Source: Oidiodendron maius Zn (Eukaryota; Ascomycota; Leotiomycetes; Myxotrichaceae). Taken from it: DNA of 64,000 nt. Location: NCBI GenBank assembly GCA_000827325.1, contig KN832873.1:1502245-1566244 (forward strand). Reading direction: 5' to 3'. A program made the position numbers and the translations under genes. Below are positions 47,471 through 59,162 of the stretch, one piece after another (position 1 is the stretch's first letter; each line of letters begins with the position of its first letter). Below the pieces are notes generated by a model. It ran no database searches. It had not been told where the DNA came from and saw only the letters and a list, made by a program, of their open reading frames with translations.

Positions 47471-47721
47471 ATTTCTCAGTTTGTGTTGAAAAGGATGAGA
47501 AATATGTATTCTTTCAACCTAGAATATCACTGTTGGTCGTGGGTTGTTTGGGATTTATTTTTCTTTGAATCCGTCGTCGAATCACTGGCTAGAATATTTC
47601 TGGCCTGCGCAGTGCAAGGAAGTTATACGGGGCACCGCAGCAACAAATTGTGCAGTAGGTTACCAGCAACCTCCATACTTTCGCAGACCTACAGCAAGTG
47701 CAGGCTTCAACAACAGCAACG

Positions 47722-48844
47722 ATGCATCTCTCTCTTGCTGCTTCGGCGGCATTCGTAGCCGTCGTGCAGGCTTTTAGAGACACAAGTCCATTCTTATTCT
47801 TCTCTACTTCTCAGTAAGCACCTCCCCTTCCACAGCGCCCCCATCGCGTATGTGTGATTGCAAAGGGCTGGCTAATGATAGCAGGCTTCCAGTTGCATTG
47901 CAAGCTGCCTCTATTGCACAAATCCAAAGCTCACAGGCAGTTTTGGATGCCACGAAGGAATTCCTCAACTCCTGTCCCACGGACGTATACTACATTATCC
48001 ACCAACCCTCTGTCCTCTCTACAGACGTCTCACAATCAACGACTCCGAACCTACATGCTGCTCTCTCTTCCTCAGTTGTCAAAGCCAAGTACCTGGTTTC
48101 AGAAGCAAAGGGGCTAGGTAGGGATGTTAAACAAGAGCTAGTTGCCCATATAGGGAAAAGCTGTGAAGATACACTGTTATTAGATCAAGATTCTGCTGCT
48201 CGAACTCATGATGAACTTTCAAATCAGATATCAAGATCCGTTAAAGATGGCAAGAAGGTCTCTGTTCTTCGAACGATGAGCCAGCTTGCAGGTTCGAGAA
48301 AGGGCACAGAAAGAGCGGCTCTACTTCATGACCTAGGTACTGCTATTGCGTAGTTTTCTGCTACTGTGCGTACTAACCATATGGGACAGATCAGTCCCAC
48401 AAATCTGAGCTGTCCGCCATTACTGCAGAGCATTCATATACAATTATCTGGACCACGACTCCTCTTTCTGGAGATGGTGCAGAAGTGGAAGAATATCAGC
48501 CTGAATTTCAGGATCCTGCCCATATGGAGCTGAAGAGGGATCTAAGCGAAGGAGTATTCGATGTGAGAGTTGCAGATGATATAGATCCCAGGCCATTGTT
48601 TGAAAAATATCAGTTCTTCACTCCTGGTATGTTCTTGCGCTCTCCCTGACCAACCTTCTTGCAACCTGTCTCTTTGTAAGCCGCAAATTTACTAACATGG
48701 ATAGGTCTCTTCATGGGTTTGATAACTGGAATAATCCTAATCTCCATTTTGAGCGTAGCTTTGAGTGCTATTTCCAGCTTACAAGTCCCCTATGCCGCGT
48801 TTGATAAGGAGATGGGACCTGCAGCACAAAAGAAACAGCAGTAA
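47722..48844 (+). CDS. BIG1: Big1/V-ATPase assembly-factor-like ER membrane protein
   Basis: Exons 47722-47813, 47885-48336, 48390-48626 and 48705-48844 give 306 residues. A signal peptide (HLSLAASAAFVAVVQAF) leads straight into RDTSPFLFFSTSQL, the start of the mature Big1 family. A lumenal domain follows, with conserved SYTIIWTTTP. One transmembrane helix (LFMGLITGIILISILSVALSAI) and a short cytosolic tail ending KKQQ, a dilysine-type ER signal, close the protein. Yeast Big1 is required for cell-wall beta-1,6-glucan, and the related Voa1/Ac45 domain assists V-ATPase assembly. All three introns keep phase and the coding frame. Confidence 0.88.
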
Positions 48845-50402
48845 TTGGTCGCGGAATGGTCTTGGTATATTGTGTATTGCTTGAATAGCTAATAGCTTTG
48901 TAAAGTATGAGGCATGAATGAATTGCGTTTGTATCATAACTGGCTTATGCCAGTGAGTATGGGAAGGATAGAGTCGATTGTTTCAACAGGATGTAAAGCA
49001 CCCTAGCTTGATTAAATAAAGTTATAGCTAGTATGCTCAATCGACGTCGTGTCAGTATATCTATGAGCTTCTGCAGCTCATTTCTATCCTTCTCGGCCTG
49101 GGAACTTCATTTCCAGAATGAGCAAAACGCCTACTATGCCGTTGTTCTGGAAAGATTTGATTCTGACTTCAAACTCCGCCGCTATGCAAAGAATGGCTTT
49201 CCCTGATTCGAATTACCGCGCTCTCTCCCGGCACCGTTCCTACATTCCATTCTCGGCGAAGCTTTCTCTAATTTAATGCGCTGAACTGGAGAAACTCATT
49301 CAGAACACCGCATCTTGAGGCTTTTATTCTGAAGCCCCATCACATTTAAATTCTTCCTACTTCTCTGGTCCATCCGGCAACCTCTCCACAACATACTTTC
49401 CCCTTGCCACGTTGAGAATGGGCACGGGCATTTTCATAATCCTCCTCTTGAGGTCTTAGTTGTTCGTTGCAAGAAGATATATCTTGCGCTAGCTCACTCG
49501 GTCCGCGATGCAATCATCCGCATATGTACCTCCGATCACAGTCGATTCTCGTCCGTCTTTCATCGTTTCCAATACGTAGTGCAATTCGACACCGAGGGCC
49601 AAGCTCTTCTAATTCAGCTAGAACGCAGGACGTGATCGTCGGAATGCATGACGCATAGAGGGTATCCATTGAGATTTCGAGCAGTGGCAATTTATTTCTA
49701 ACAGTGCGGAGAGGAAGTTGGTATCGATTAGGACACTGCTCCAGTTAGTTATAGAGCACGACGGAGAGTTACAGAGCGTAAAGTTAAGTAAGTGGGGACG
49801 TACTTATACGGAGGCAGAAGAGTCGTGTTGTACTGGAAGAAGAGGGCAGATGATACATGGGGAGAACCTTGGAGAGTCAAACTTACACTTTACGCACAGC
49901 TTCACTTCCCTTATCTGTCTTCTTAGCTCCCTCTTCACCCATTGTTTTATTCTTCTTCAATCTAGCATCATTTTGGCAATAATCCGTTTAACATGGCCGT
50001 TTTAGGCCTGTGGGGTTGGAAACCTTCAGATTTCTGCTTACAAGACCGAACTTGCGACTTCTGTTGCAGACCCCACATTCGCCGCGCCGACCTATATTAC
50101 ATGGGCCTCCAAATTGCTACCTTCTGTAAGATAGCAATCGTCACTTTAGGATCCCACGAGCTTTGGAATCGGTTATCTGATCGCAGTTCAAAAATAAATT
50201 CTGCCGCGTCCTGCCGGTCTGCTTATGTAACATGTTGCCATGCCAGGCTAGGCCCAGTCTGGTATTCGCTCATCCCTTACTATTTGGAGCGACCGGAATA
50301 CGAACAACCACCTTTATTCTCACCACCACGCTCTTTGACTTTGCTCAGCGCGGGCTCCTCGACAACACACTCATTTTGGTCCATGTTGAAGAGATCCACG
50401 CC
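48845..50402. other. Intergenic, upstream of Csi2-like gene
   Basis: About 1.56 kb without a recognisable gene. The frames 49993-50406 and 50232 onward extend upstream of the Csi2 start but encode no conserved sequence; the second is in frame with Csi2 and is treated as leader. Pyrimidine-rich DNA near 49880-49975 may mark the promoter, and several short upstream ATGs suggest a leader with uORFs. Confidence 0.45.
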
Positions 50403-51563
50403 ATGAGGTTCTCGCGAAGGTCTCCTTTCCTTTCGCTCGCTGCGGGCATCGGCCTTCTGGCCCTCGCTGTCTCAGCCGCAGACGAATCAACAGATGGACC
50501 CAATATTCGCGCCGTTACCAACTCTCAATCTTCTAGCAATTCTCAGACGACTACCCCAGCCGCTGGGAATACGCATTCTACCGCGCAGACATCCAGCTCG
50601 GTTCAGTCTCAAACAACAACTAGTCCTCCAACTACCCAACCTCCACAAACGAGCGCTTCCTCGTCTTCATCCGAAACAACGTCAAGCCAGAGTGTCCCGA
50701 CAATATCTGGTTCCACGGCATCCTCGAATACAAACTCCGCCACTGTCCCAACTATTACTGGCTCATCCGCTACAAATACTGACACCGCTACTGACTTCCC
50801 TACCCTTGCTGGTGCATATGTCAAGCCCTCTGTTCCTCCAACTGCCAATGCTCCGTTCATGAAGCAATCCAAGCTCCCGGAAGGAACTGTGTTCATTATC
50901 GTTGGCGCCATACTTGGCTTCTTAGCAATGTCTGTTATCCTATGGCGTGGGCTCGTGGTGTGGTCCCTCCACCGAAGCATTAAGCGCGCAGCCATTCAGC
51001 AAAACGTTTCAACCGCCAAGTCAACGTTTCAAACGCCTCCCGCGCCATTCTACGCATTTAAAGACCGCGAGTCCGCTCTCTCTGTCGGCGGAATGGGTCC
51101 TAAGTCTGGCAGAAGAAGCACGCGGCCAAGCACTGCATCTGGTGTTGCAAATCAGAGTCTATTCTTCTCACCCACGGCTGGTGCGAACGGGCTAGGTAAT
51201 CCTGCCAATCGCGGGTCCAGCTATCTCCCAGCCGGCTACTACGCAGCTGGTGCCTCGCAGCTGGGGAACGGCCAGGGAATGGCGCATGTTGGATCCGGTA
51301 ACGCAGGCATCTCACTTTCAAACCTTGGACCGTCCAGAGATGGGTATGCAAAAACGAGAAGTGTGGGACCTAGTCCACCTGGCAGCCCATACATCAACGC
51401 TATTCCCAGCTCAAGTACTTTGAACTTGAGCCAAGCTCCTGGTGAACATCAGAGGGCCCCCAGCGCGTATCTGGACGATCTTTTTGACAGCGAGGGTAGC
51501 CCGCCGGTACCAAACCACAGAAGAAATCCGAGCGGAGCCGCTCGAGGTTCGGCGAGATTCTAA
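50403..51563 (+). CDS. Csi2-like cell-surface/chitin-related membrane protein
   Basis: An intronless frame; the ATG at 50403 was chosen because it begins a clear signal peptide (residues 1-26, ending SAA). This gives 386 residues. A Ser/Thr-rich, glycosylation-prone ectodomain (to about 130) precedes the conserved PTLAGAYVKPSVPP and a single transmembrane helix (VFIIVGAILGFLAMSVILW, about 165-183). A cytosolic Ser/Gly-rich tail follows. The layout and juxtamembrane sequence match fungal Csi2 proteins, linked in yeasts to chitin synthase 3 function and septum formation. The molecular role is not settled. The open frame extends 57 codons upstream without conservation. Confidence 0.75.
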   Translation: MRFSRRSPFLSLAAGIGLLALAVSAADESTDGPNIRAVTNSQSSSNSQTTTPAAGNTHSTAQTSSSVQSQTTTSPPTTQPPQTSASSSSSETTSSQSVPTISGSTASSNTNSATVPTITGSSATNTDTATDFPTLAGAYVKPSVPPTANAPFMKQSKLPEGTVFIIVGAILGFLAMSVILWRGLVVWSLHRSIKRAAIQQNVSTAKSTFQTPPAPFYAFKDRESALSVGGMGPKSGRRSTRPSTASGVANQSLFFSPTAGANGLGNPANRGSSYLPAGYYAAGASQLGNGQGMAHVGSGNAGISLSNLGPSRDGYAKTRSVGPSPPGSPYINAIPSSSTLNLSQAPGEHQRAPSAYLDDLFDSEGSPPVPNHRRNPSGAARGSARF

Positions 51564-51940
51564 AAGCTATTAAAAGTCCGCAGTTGTGTGGTAGATCTCG
51601 TGATTGGTTGATATCTCGATGCTGAATATATTTTGGCTCCTGTATACGGTTGTTCTATTGTGTAATGGTTGGATGGATGCATTGGAACAGTACAGGCGTT
51701 ACTGCTTGTCGGAAATCATATGGTTTCGTGCTTTGGAGGTGTATACGGTTGTTGGCTTTCTTTATAGCAGAGATGAGTAGGTATAAGCCCATATAATGAA
51801 TCCCCTGGCAACAAATAAATCCCTTCTTACAGACGTGTTATATACCCATGACAGTTCCCACTTTTTGTACGCAGGTCCGACACCGACATATTACTCATCT
51901 CATATTCCAAGCGGATGCAAACTCCAGAGCAGGGCATTTC
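51564..51940. other. Convergent intergenic region
   Basis: About 380 bp between the 3' ends of the Csi2-like gene and the Zn2Cys6 regulator. Nothing coding was seen. Confidence 0.5.
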
Positions 51941-53336
51941 TTAATACAACAAACCTAATCGCATCTTTGGATAGGACAGTAAATCCAGGATTTCCAGCTC
52001 TTCGGCGTGATATCGCTCCAGATACATACAAATCGCTGCACCCTCCAGCATCGAACGCCGATCTAACCACCACATAGTACCCTTAATCTTCGCATACCAG
52101 TATGCCATCAGTAGCAAAGCCCGAGGATCCCTCTTCTTCAACAGCTCTTGGTAATCGCCATCGATTCTGCCAAGAAACGAGAGTAAGACTAAGAGGTTGG
52201 CTCGAACACTCTCGACCGCCATTGCCGGAGCCAAGCCCTGCAACGCTGATAAATACGGATTCGAGTCTATCGTCGAGTATTCATCGACCTCGCACAAAGC
52301 AAGAAGCTTCCCGGGCAGCTCCTCAAGGCCCATCCGGGAAATGGTGATCTGGGCAGCCTCTTGATTTCGTACCTGTGCTTCTGCCATAAGTTTAAATCGG
52401 CCTCCCCATCGCAGCGGGTCAGTAAGGTCCCACACTGCTGCCTTGTTCCTACTTATGCGGATCCAGTCCAGATCTGAAGGTTTGGGTAACGTCATGGGCC
52501 ATGCTTCTTCAGCGCTGGAAGCCTCCATCCAGCTCATGGAGGCTATTCCCAGGAGCACTGCGGTGGCCAATAACGGATCGCGGTCTTCAGCTTGCAATGG
52601 CCGGGACAACTTTTCATTGAAGAGCGCCGCTGCCCGGGAGGCATGGTATAGCTCTGCACGGGTCTGGTAGGGGTTCGGATTTGGCGATAGGATGCGATCA
52701 TGCAAGGCCGTAACGGCTTGCACCATGTGCATGAGGTAGGGATACTAGTTCCCAGTGAGTACATAGTGCTGTGCTAAAGAGAGAAGTAGCTGCATACACC
52801 GCACACCAGTTCAGCCATCTCGGACTGGAATATGACGGCCGTTTGCGGCGGACCGACCGACAAGACAGTTCGTGTAATGAATCGGTCCAGCCGGCCCAGG
52901 CACTCATTGTCAAGCTCGATCATCGAATCTCCGTTGTCCGATATACGACTTAGCCCTGGTTTCACGGAGCCGAAGATTTCAACTTTGCCCGCGAAGAAGC
53001 ACGACTCCAGTGGGCTGGCCTGTTTCTGAGGCAACTTTTTGATAGGGGCTTCAAAATCCACTCCATGGTATGTCGTCTGTAGATCAGGTGCATTTGGATC
53101 ACCATAGTTGCAGGATACGCCAAAGTTGCAGCACTTTTTGCATCCCGGCCTCGTCTCATCGCACTTATAGAGTCGTCTATCAGTGACAATTCGATATAAA
53201 TGAAGATCGGCCGGAGTGATTAGACATGGGTTCTCACTTTCACCCGCCGCAGCTTGCAGTTCCTGCATCCACGCCTCGACTTTTGGTGCGGTCTGCGTTT
53301 CCGCCGGCCGCAGTCGACGTCTCCATTAACTGTCAT
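51941..53336 (-). CDS. Zn2Cys6 fungal transcription factor
   Basis: Exons 53336-53238, 53163-52807 and 52744-51941 give 419 residues. The binuclear zinc cluster is split by intron 1: C24, C27 and C34/C41, C44, C51 (RGCRNCKLRRVK / CDETRPGCKKC), with a basic stretch RRKRRP before it. The second part reads like the short sterol-uptake-regulator (Upc2-type) class, with YPYLMHMVQAVTALH at the start of exon 3 and helical repeats afterwards. The target genes are unknown. No metabolic cluster is evident beside it, so it is more likely a lone regulator. The second junction was chosen because only the ACTAG acceptor with the CTG/GTGTGC donor keeps the frame. Confidence 0.85.
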
Positions 53337-55888
53337 GGCCTCGAGGTACCCGCCCAGCGAGAGGATGTATCACGTGGCAACCTGGTCTAGAGCAACATCT
53401 ACTTGAAGTTAAGGTAATCGGATGACAGCTCGGAGTATCTCCGTGTTCGAGATTCGGAGCACGCTGGTGTTCGTGTAGGCATTCTGTTCTTTTCTTCAGA
53501 TGGGAGTATCCAGATATGCTGAAGAGCGAGGCGAGGGCTCAAGGTCGAATGAGGGACAAGGTACCGGTCGCCGATTGGTTGGTCGCTCAAGCACGCTAAC
53601 CTCACATCGTATTCCTCAATGCGCTAAGAACAGACTAATCTGGAGGACGGATTTGCCTACCTACGTTGATATTTCCGATTCCTGCTCCTTAACACCGGCA
53701 CATATGTTTGATATTGTACGGAGTTATGATCAGATATAGACGTCTCCAGGGACGAGGATTGCAGACGCGTATTGGATAGTGCCTCGAAATACGAAGTCGT
53801 TTGCATGGCATGAAGGCTCTGGGCTCAACTTTTCTGTATCTTTCCAATTCTACAGATCTGTGTGCCAGCTACAGTATTAACATACTTTGTCACCATCTTG
53901 AAGTCAAACAGCATTCATATTAAAGACATACCGATATTGTCGTTGAGTCCATTCCAGTAAATTATCAAGCACTAGCTAAACAAGAAGCTAAATACCAAGC
54001 TCAAGTAGCTACAATTGACCCAAGCATCTTACTATAAGAGCAAGCCACAAGGTTATATTCTCTTAAAAATAGTCATGCAACCAAGAAAGTTAGATACGTA
54101 AGGCATTCAATGTTACTTTGCGAATAGGCGAGAAAGATAAAGCTACACAGAGTGCTATAATGACCACACCGGCCGCCAGACTTAACTGTAAAAACTCACC
54201 TCCTCTATCACGCTAGGCCTTCGCTTAGGAGATGGTTTTCGCCAATTGAATCCAGTACTTAAATACCTGCCCCACTGTAAATTTCTGTACAGTATTCAGG
54301 TGGCTGGATCGCTGTAGAAAAGGATGTAAATAGCCTAATATGTACTAGCATTATATAATATAATAATAATAATAAGCTAACTAAGGTTCTTTTCTAGCAG
54401 TAAGAGTAGCGGGGGTAGGAATATCGTGCTACACAAAGTAACGAAGGTCTATGCCTAGAGTGGCAGGTTGTGCTAGTACAAATTATTATTGTTATTATTA
54501 TTATTATTATTATTACTGTATTATTATTATTCATTGTACTAGCTCTAGTAATACATATACCACTATTACCTGTCAGTCCTGTACCTAGTGAACTTTAAAT
54601 TGCCTTATCGTTATAGACTTCTCTATAAGCAGAATCTTGGGGAGGTATTTATCTCCTACTTTAGCTATAGGGGTTTAGCTCTAAGGATCAGCTCGGGGTG
54701 TTTTAACTGCCAAGAGAGGCAAGCACTAATTTCAATCCTCTTTAAGTCTTATTCTGCGACGTGCTATCTCAGGCGCGCGAAATGCGTCAATTTTGCTTCA
54801 CCATTGCTTGGCGTTGTTTTAGGGATGGATCTATCGAGGCATTCATCGGGTAGCAAGCTCTAAGGTTGATGGCAGAACCACAGATCCCCTAATTAGCAAG
54901 GCACCAGTGCCAATATGTCGAGCTGCAAGTACTAGTTGAAGCCGCTTGCTCTCCCAAGCCATAGAAATTATGAGAATCGGATCTCACTTGACCTTAATCA
55001 CATTAAAGAGCTTAATAACTTCACGCGGATTCGCACGCTTCTGAGAAAATCTTTATTCGCCTTGCCAAGCTAGTCCTACACCGCCATGTATATACCCATC
55101 TACGCCGTAAATGCTGTTCTTTTGTACAATATTTCTCTGTTTTATCCCCTACGCTCGATCCTATTCAATTGTCGTGCAGTTGAAATCTGTCAAAATTAAC
55201 ACGCGAACTTCAGCACAATGACGATACACATACCTGGGACCGCGTCCGTTGTCCTCTCACAGGCAGACCCATGGCATGTCTCCTGCCTCTATAAGTTCCC
55301 ATGTCCTTCAGTCGCTGGAGGTTGTCCCTCAATTGCCTCCGTAGGTCATTCTCAATCTTCAATGTTGAAAGCTCCGCTGTGATAGCCGTAATTGTTTTCG
55401 ACGGTATGGAACCGACTTTGGCACCGGGGAAGATGTGATGCTTCGCAAGAATTTGGCTTGAGTGTTGATGGCCAATGCCATAGAAAGTCTCCAGACATTT
55501 CTAGAATCAAGATCAGATGGGAGCTCGTACTATAATAGTGTGAAGGGATCTGACCTTCACAAGCCGCGATTCGTGGAATGAAACCCCTAATATGAAAACC
55601 TGTTGGCGTCAATATCTTACTCATATATGTACTAAATATTCATCTTACCATTGTTCCAGGAGAGCGCCAGTGGATTTTGCGGACCTGCAGACAGAATTTC
55701 CAGTCCGAAATCAATCAGATTTCGTTGAAGGAGTTATTTGTGCACGGACCACACAATGTCACGTGAACAAAGCTTATCCGGTGGAAGCCACATGTACAAA
55801 GTCCACCTCCCCTTTCCCAACTCAAGGTCTTCCAATCCTTCGAAAACACGGACCATTGATCTACAGTTCCTTCGATTCGACTCTCAAG
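53337..55888. other. Gene-poor, AT-rich interval
   Basis: About 2.55 kb with no recognisable gene. The frame 54588-54863 (91 codons, plus) has no motif. The interval contains the microsatellite and inverted repeats listed separately. The frame running upstream of the cyclophilin start (from 55592) is not conserved and is treated as leader. Confidence 0.5.
54335..54560. repeat. TAA/TTA microsatellites flanked by TGTACTAGC repeats
   Basis: A TAA tract (about 54355-54375) and a longer TTA tract (about 54483-54532) face each other around a 100-bp unique core. TGTACTAGCA at about 54341 recurs inverted at about 54472, and TGTACTAGC again directly at about 54535. The arrangement resembles a small inverted-repeat element with microsatellite arms, but the perfect matches are only 9-10 bp. 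Confidence 0.4.
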
Positions 55889-56933
55889 ATGTTCGCCATT
55901 CAACGACTCGTAGTGTCTGCACTACTGATCCTCACCGTTGCCTTCTTATCTATGGCCCAGACGGCCGAGGCTGTCAAGGGACCCAAGATAACAAACAAGG
56001 TCTACTTTGATATCAGCCATGGCGATGAGTCTTTAGGACGTATTGTGATAGGTCTTTATGGCAAGACTGTACCTAAGACCGCTGAAAACTTCAGAGCTTT
56101 GGCGACTGGTGAGAATGGCTTTGGATACGAAGGATCAACCTTCCACCGAGTCATCAAGAACTTCATGATCCAGGGAGGCGACTTCACCAAGGGTGACGGC
56201 ACTGGCGGAAAGTCAAGTATGTTTTGCATGTAGAAAGGAGGCAGTTTGTGTACTTACATACAGCAGTCTACGGAGATAAGTTTCCCGACGAGAACTTCAA
56301 GTTAAAGCACTCTAAGAAGGGTCTTCTCAGCATGGCCAACGCCGGAAAGGACACTAACGGGTCTCAATTCTTTATTACAACCTCTACCCCAGGGTAAGAG
56401 ACTCATATCCAACTCATTTTCGTCCAATGCTCATATAGTCAGTCACCTTGATGGTAAGCATGTAGTATTCGGAGAGGTTCTCGAAGGCTACGATATCGTG
56501 GAGAAGATTGAGAACGTCCCAAAGAAGCCAGGAGACAAACCAACCACTCCGGTTACAATCACGAAGAGCGGGGAGCTACCAGTACCAGAAGAAGGTATCC
56601 ACGTGGAGCTTTAATGTATTTCCCTACCTGCTTTCTGCACCGTCTTGGTGGACCCGCTAATATCTGTCCCTTTTCGCAGAGCCACTATACGGCAAAGCTG
56701 AGTTTCAACCCGGCATGGGAGAAGTTGGCAACAAACCTGCCCCTGCAAACTCGAAGCCTGAAACGACACTCGACATGTCCGCAGCTGATCGAACTAAATT
56801 GGACAACATCGCAGAGGGATATAACGTTCTGCAGAAAGGGTTTTTTTTCGTTGTAATCTTATCTTGTGTCGCGCTCTATGTACGCATGACCGCCAAAAAA
56901 TCCAAGCGATTTCCTGAGAAAAGCATGGTGTGA
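55889..56933 (+). CDS. ER cyclophilin (peptidyl-prolyl isomerase B) with alternative C-termini
   Basis: Exons 55889-56216, 56267-56393, 56443-56594 and 56680-56933 give 286 residues. A signal peptide (residues 1-28) precedes a cyclophilin domain with [24 protein letters not shown] and [11 protein letters not shown], the active-site set for proline isomerisation. The last exon adds a linker and a membrane helix ([17 protein letters not shown]) with a basic tail. If the last intron (56595-56679) is kept, the protein stops at 56614 with 208 residues ending IHVEL, an HDEL-like ER-retrieval signal. Both forms have sound splice signals and frame, so the gene probably makes a lumenal and a membrane-bound ER foldase. 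Acceptor 2 is a CAGCAG tandem site. Confidence 0.9.
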
Positions 56934-57565
56934 TTATAGAGCATATAAGAATCATTTGTTTTTTGTTGATCCAAGTGTTGTGCCTTCCATGAGCCTGCGA
57001 CTTTGTCTTCTTTTATTTTCGTGTAGCAAGGTAGCCGCCAACGCACCAGCAATCATGAATCCGTACTTGATGTAAGTTCACTAGCATCCAGAAGAGTGGC
57101 ATTCTATGTCGAGTTATTTCCTTAGCTGGTGCTGGACAGATAATAAATTGAGTTCATTCTGGTCACTGCTGCATAGCTTCTTGTAAGAATGGATGTTATT
57201 TCGGCACGGTGAGAAAAATTACTCACGCATTTCTCTCTAGGGTTAATTTCCCCCCTCAAATATCGACGTTATAAGGTACATTATGACTGATGATGCTGTA
57301 AGCAGCGCGAACAAGTGTCCCTAACTCATGCTCATGCTACTTTCTCTCCATTTCCAAATCCGCAAGTCTAACAGAATCTGCCTCTCTTTGAACTGACATT
57401 GTCTTGGCGGACTAAGCTATGGACTAACACGTAATATTTACTATAGTTTATACGGTTGGATTACTCCTATCTATCTACATACGACGTAATTTTCAGAATT
57501 TCCAAAAGACAATGCATATATGGGGATCACTATGGCCGAATAGTTTTAAATTTTCATAAATCGCC
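56934..57565. other. Convergent intergenic region
   Basis: About 630 bp between the cyclophilin and dipeptidase 3' ends. Nothing coding was recognised. Confidence 0.5.
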
Positions 57566-59162
57566 TCAAGTCGACACGTCATCTTCCACAGGTTTTACAC
57601 CACCTCTCTGCATCTTCATCGCGACATTTTCTACATCGGCCCAAACGCGCAGTATATTCCCTCCAACTATCAAGCTCGCCTCCTTATCCGTGACGCCATT
57701 CTTCAACAGCTCTCCCACCAATTCTGGGAATTTGCTAACATCATCTAACCCTTCTGGCGTCGACCCGATGCCGTCAAAGTCACTCCCTAAGCCAACGTGC
57801 TCATAACCTATCAGGCTTCCAATATGCATGATATGCTTGGCCACCTGATGAATAGTGTTATTTGGGAGGTAGAAGTCAGGCATTCCGGTCTCTGAGTTCG
57901 GATTTGCCACACAACTAACGAAATCTGGTGCAAAGTTTACCATGACGATGCTATTTGTCTTCTTTACTAGACGTAAGATGTCGTCGGGCACGTTGCGAGG
58001 GTGCGGACACACAGAGTATGCAGAGGAATGCGAGAACATAATCGGGGCTGCGGATCCGGACCAGCCTTCGGAACCACCGAGCACATCCCGCATGGTGTCG
58101 ACGCTCACATGAGAGAGGTCAACGATCATGCCCATGCGATTCATTTCTTTGATCACATCTTTCCCGGCGGGAGATACACCCCCCCATAGTGGAGGAGCAA
58201 CTTTCACACCACCGGGAATCTGGAGGAGGGCGGCATCTGCATACCTGTTGTGGCAGTTATGCGTCAGTGTCGCATAGCGAACGCCGAGGGAATAGTAGCT
58301 ACGTAGATTTGAAAGTGAGTTACCGATCTGGTGAAGCCCTTCTACACCAAGTGGTGATATCAGGCGACCAGATTTGAATGCGGCTAACGCAGCGTGAGAG
58401 GTGGGAGTAGGATAGAAGTGGTGTGGATAGGCCGCTTGTAGACGAGCGACAATATCGATTGCAGACAATGTGAATGCAACAGCTGCATAGAAGTAAGTAT
58501 AAATTCCCTTAAGAGCGTATGTAAATCTGCCAGAGGGGGATAGCATGGCGCAGAGTGAGAGTAGGTGCGCTATCTCAAAAGCAAGTCGAAAGCAGCACTT
58601 ACATCCAGCATAATTCTCGTCAGAAAAGTCAGTTCCATTATCTGGACAGGGCGCAAAGACGCTCCAGAATGCCCCTCCATTCTTCCCTTTTTGAAGCCGA
58701 GGGAGGTCAACATGGCCAGCCAGACCCCCTTGTTCAAATGGAACAGAAAATTTTGGATCATAAATATGGCCCTGATACAGATATCTTATCAAGATTGGAA
58801 AGTCATTATGGCCATCTGGTATACTATTAGAAGAATTCAGAGAGTAAGACGTGAATATAAGTGCCTATCAACGGAGTAGCCGACAATATTGCATTAACCC
58901 TGTCATCTAATGTCTTTGGCTTTGGCTTTTTGGCACTTGGGAATTGTCCAAGGAATATTAAGCCGAAGAAAAGGAGTAGAGCTACATCCAGAATGAAAAT
59001 TTTCATATACGCCAACAATTTCCGTCGATATCGCTGGTCGTCGTCTTCAACCAGGTCTTCTTCGGTAGAGTCGCAGCCATTGTGGATGCTTGGAGCTCGT
59101 GATCCGTAGATCTCGGGAGCAGCTTTATCCTGTGGGAGTAGCGGATCCCGTTCTGAGGTCAT
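57566..59162 (-). CDS. M19 membrane dipeptidase
   Basis: Exons 59162-58865, 58815-58603 and 58482-57566 give 475 residues. A cytosolic N-terminus with an SSxx/DPLLPQ dileucine-like start and one transmembrane segment (MKIFILDVALLLFFGLIFLG, about 52-72) make it a type II membrane protein. The catalytic domain has DGHNDFPIL (metal ligands His and Asp) assembled across intron 1, NGTDFSDENY, IVDLSHVSVDTM, MFSHSSAYS and GLGSDFDGI. M19 enzymes are binuclear-zinc dipeptidases of broad specificity. Intron 1 needs a weak GC donor (AG/GCACTT) to keep the conserved DGHND. No GT donor gives the right phase. Confidence 0.9.

Noticed and set aside
49993-50406. 137-codon frame upstream of the Csi2-like gene
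   Set aside because: No recognisable family; overlaps the Csi2 leader in another frame and is probably untranslated sequence.
54588-54863. 91-codon plus-strand frame in the AT-rich interval
   Set aside because: No motif, no neighbours and AT-rich composition; length is within chance expectation for the interval.
51941-55888. Secondary metabolite cluster around the Zn2Cys6 regulator
   Set aside because: No synthase, oxidase or transporter gene lies next to it; the neighbours are housekeeping genes and empty DNA.
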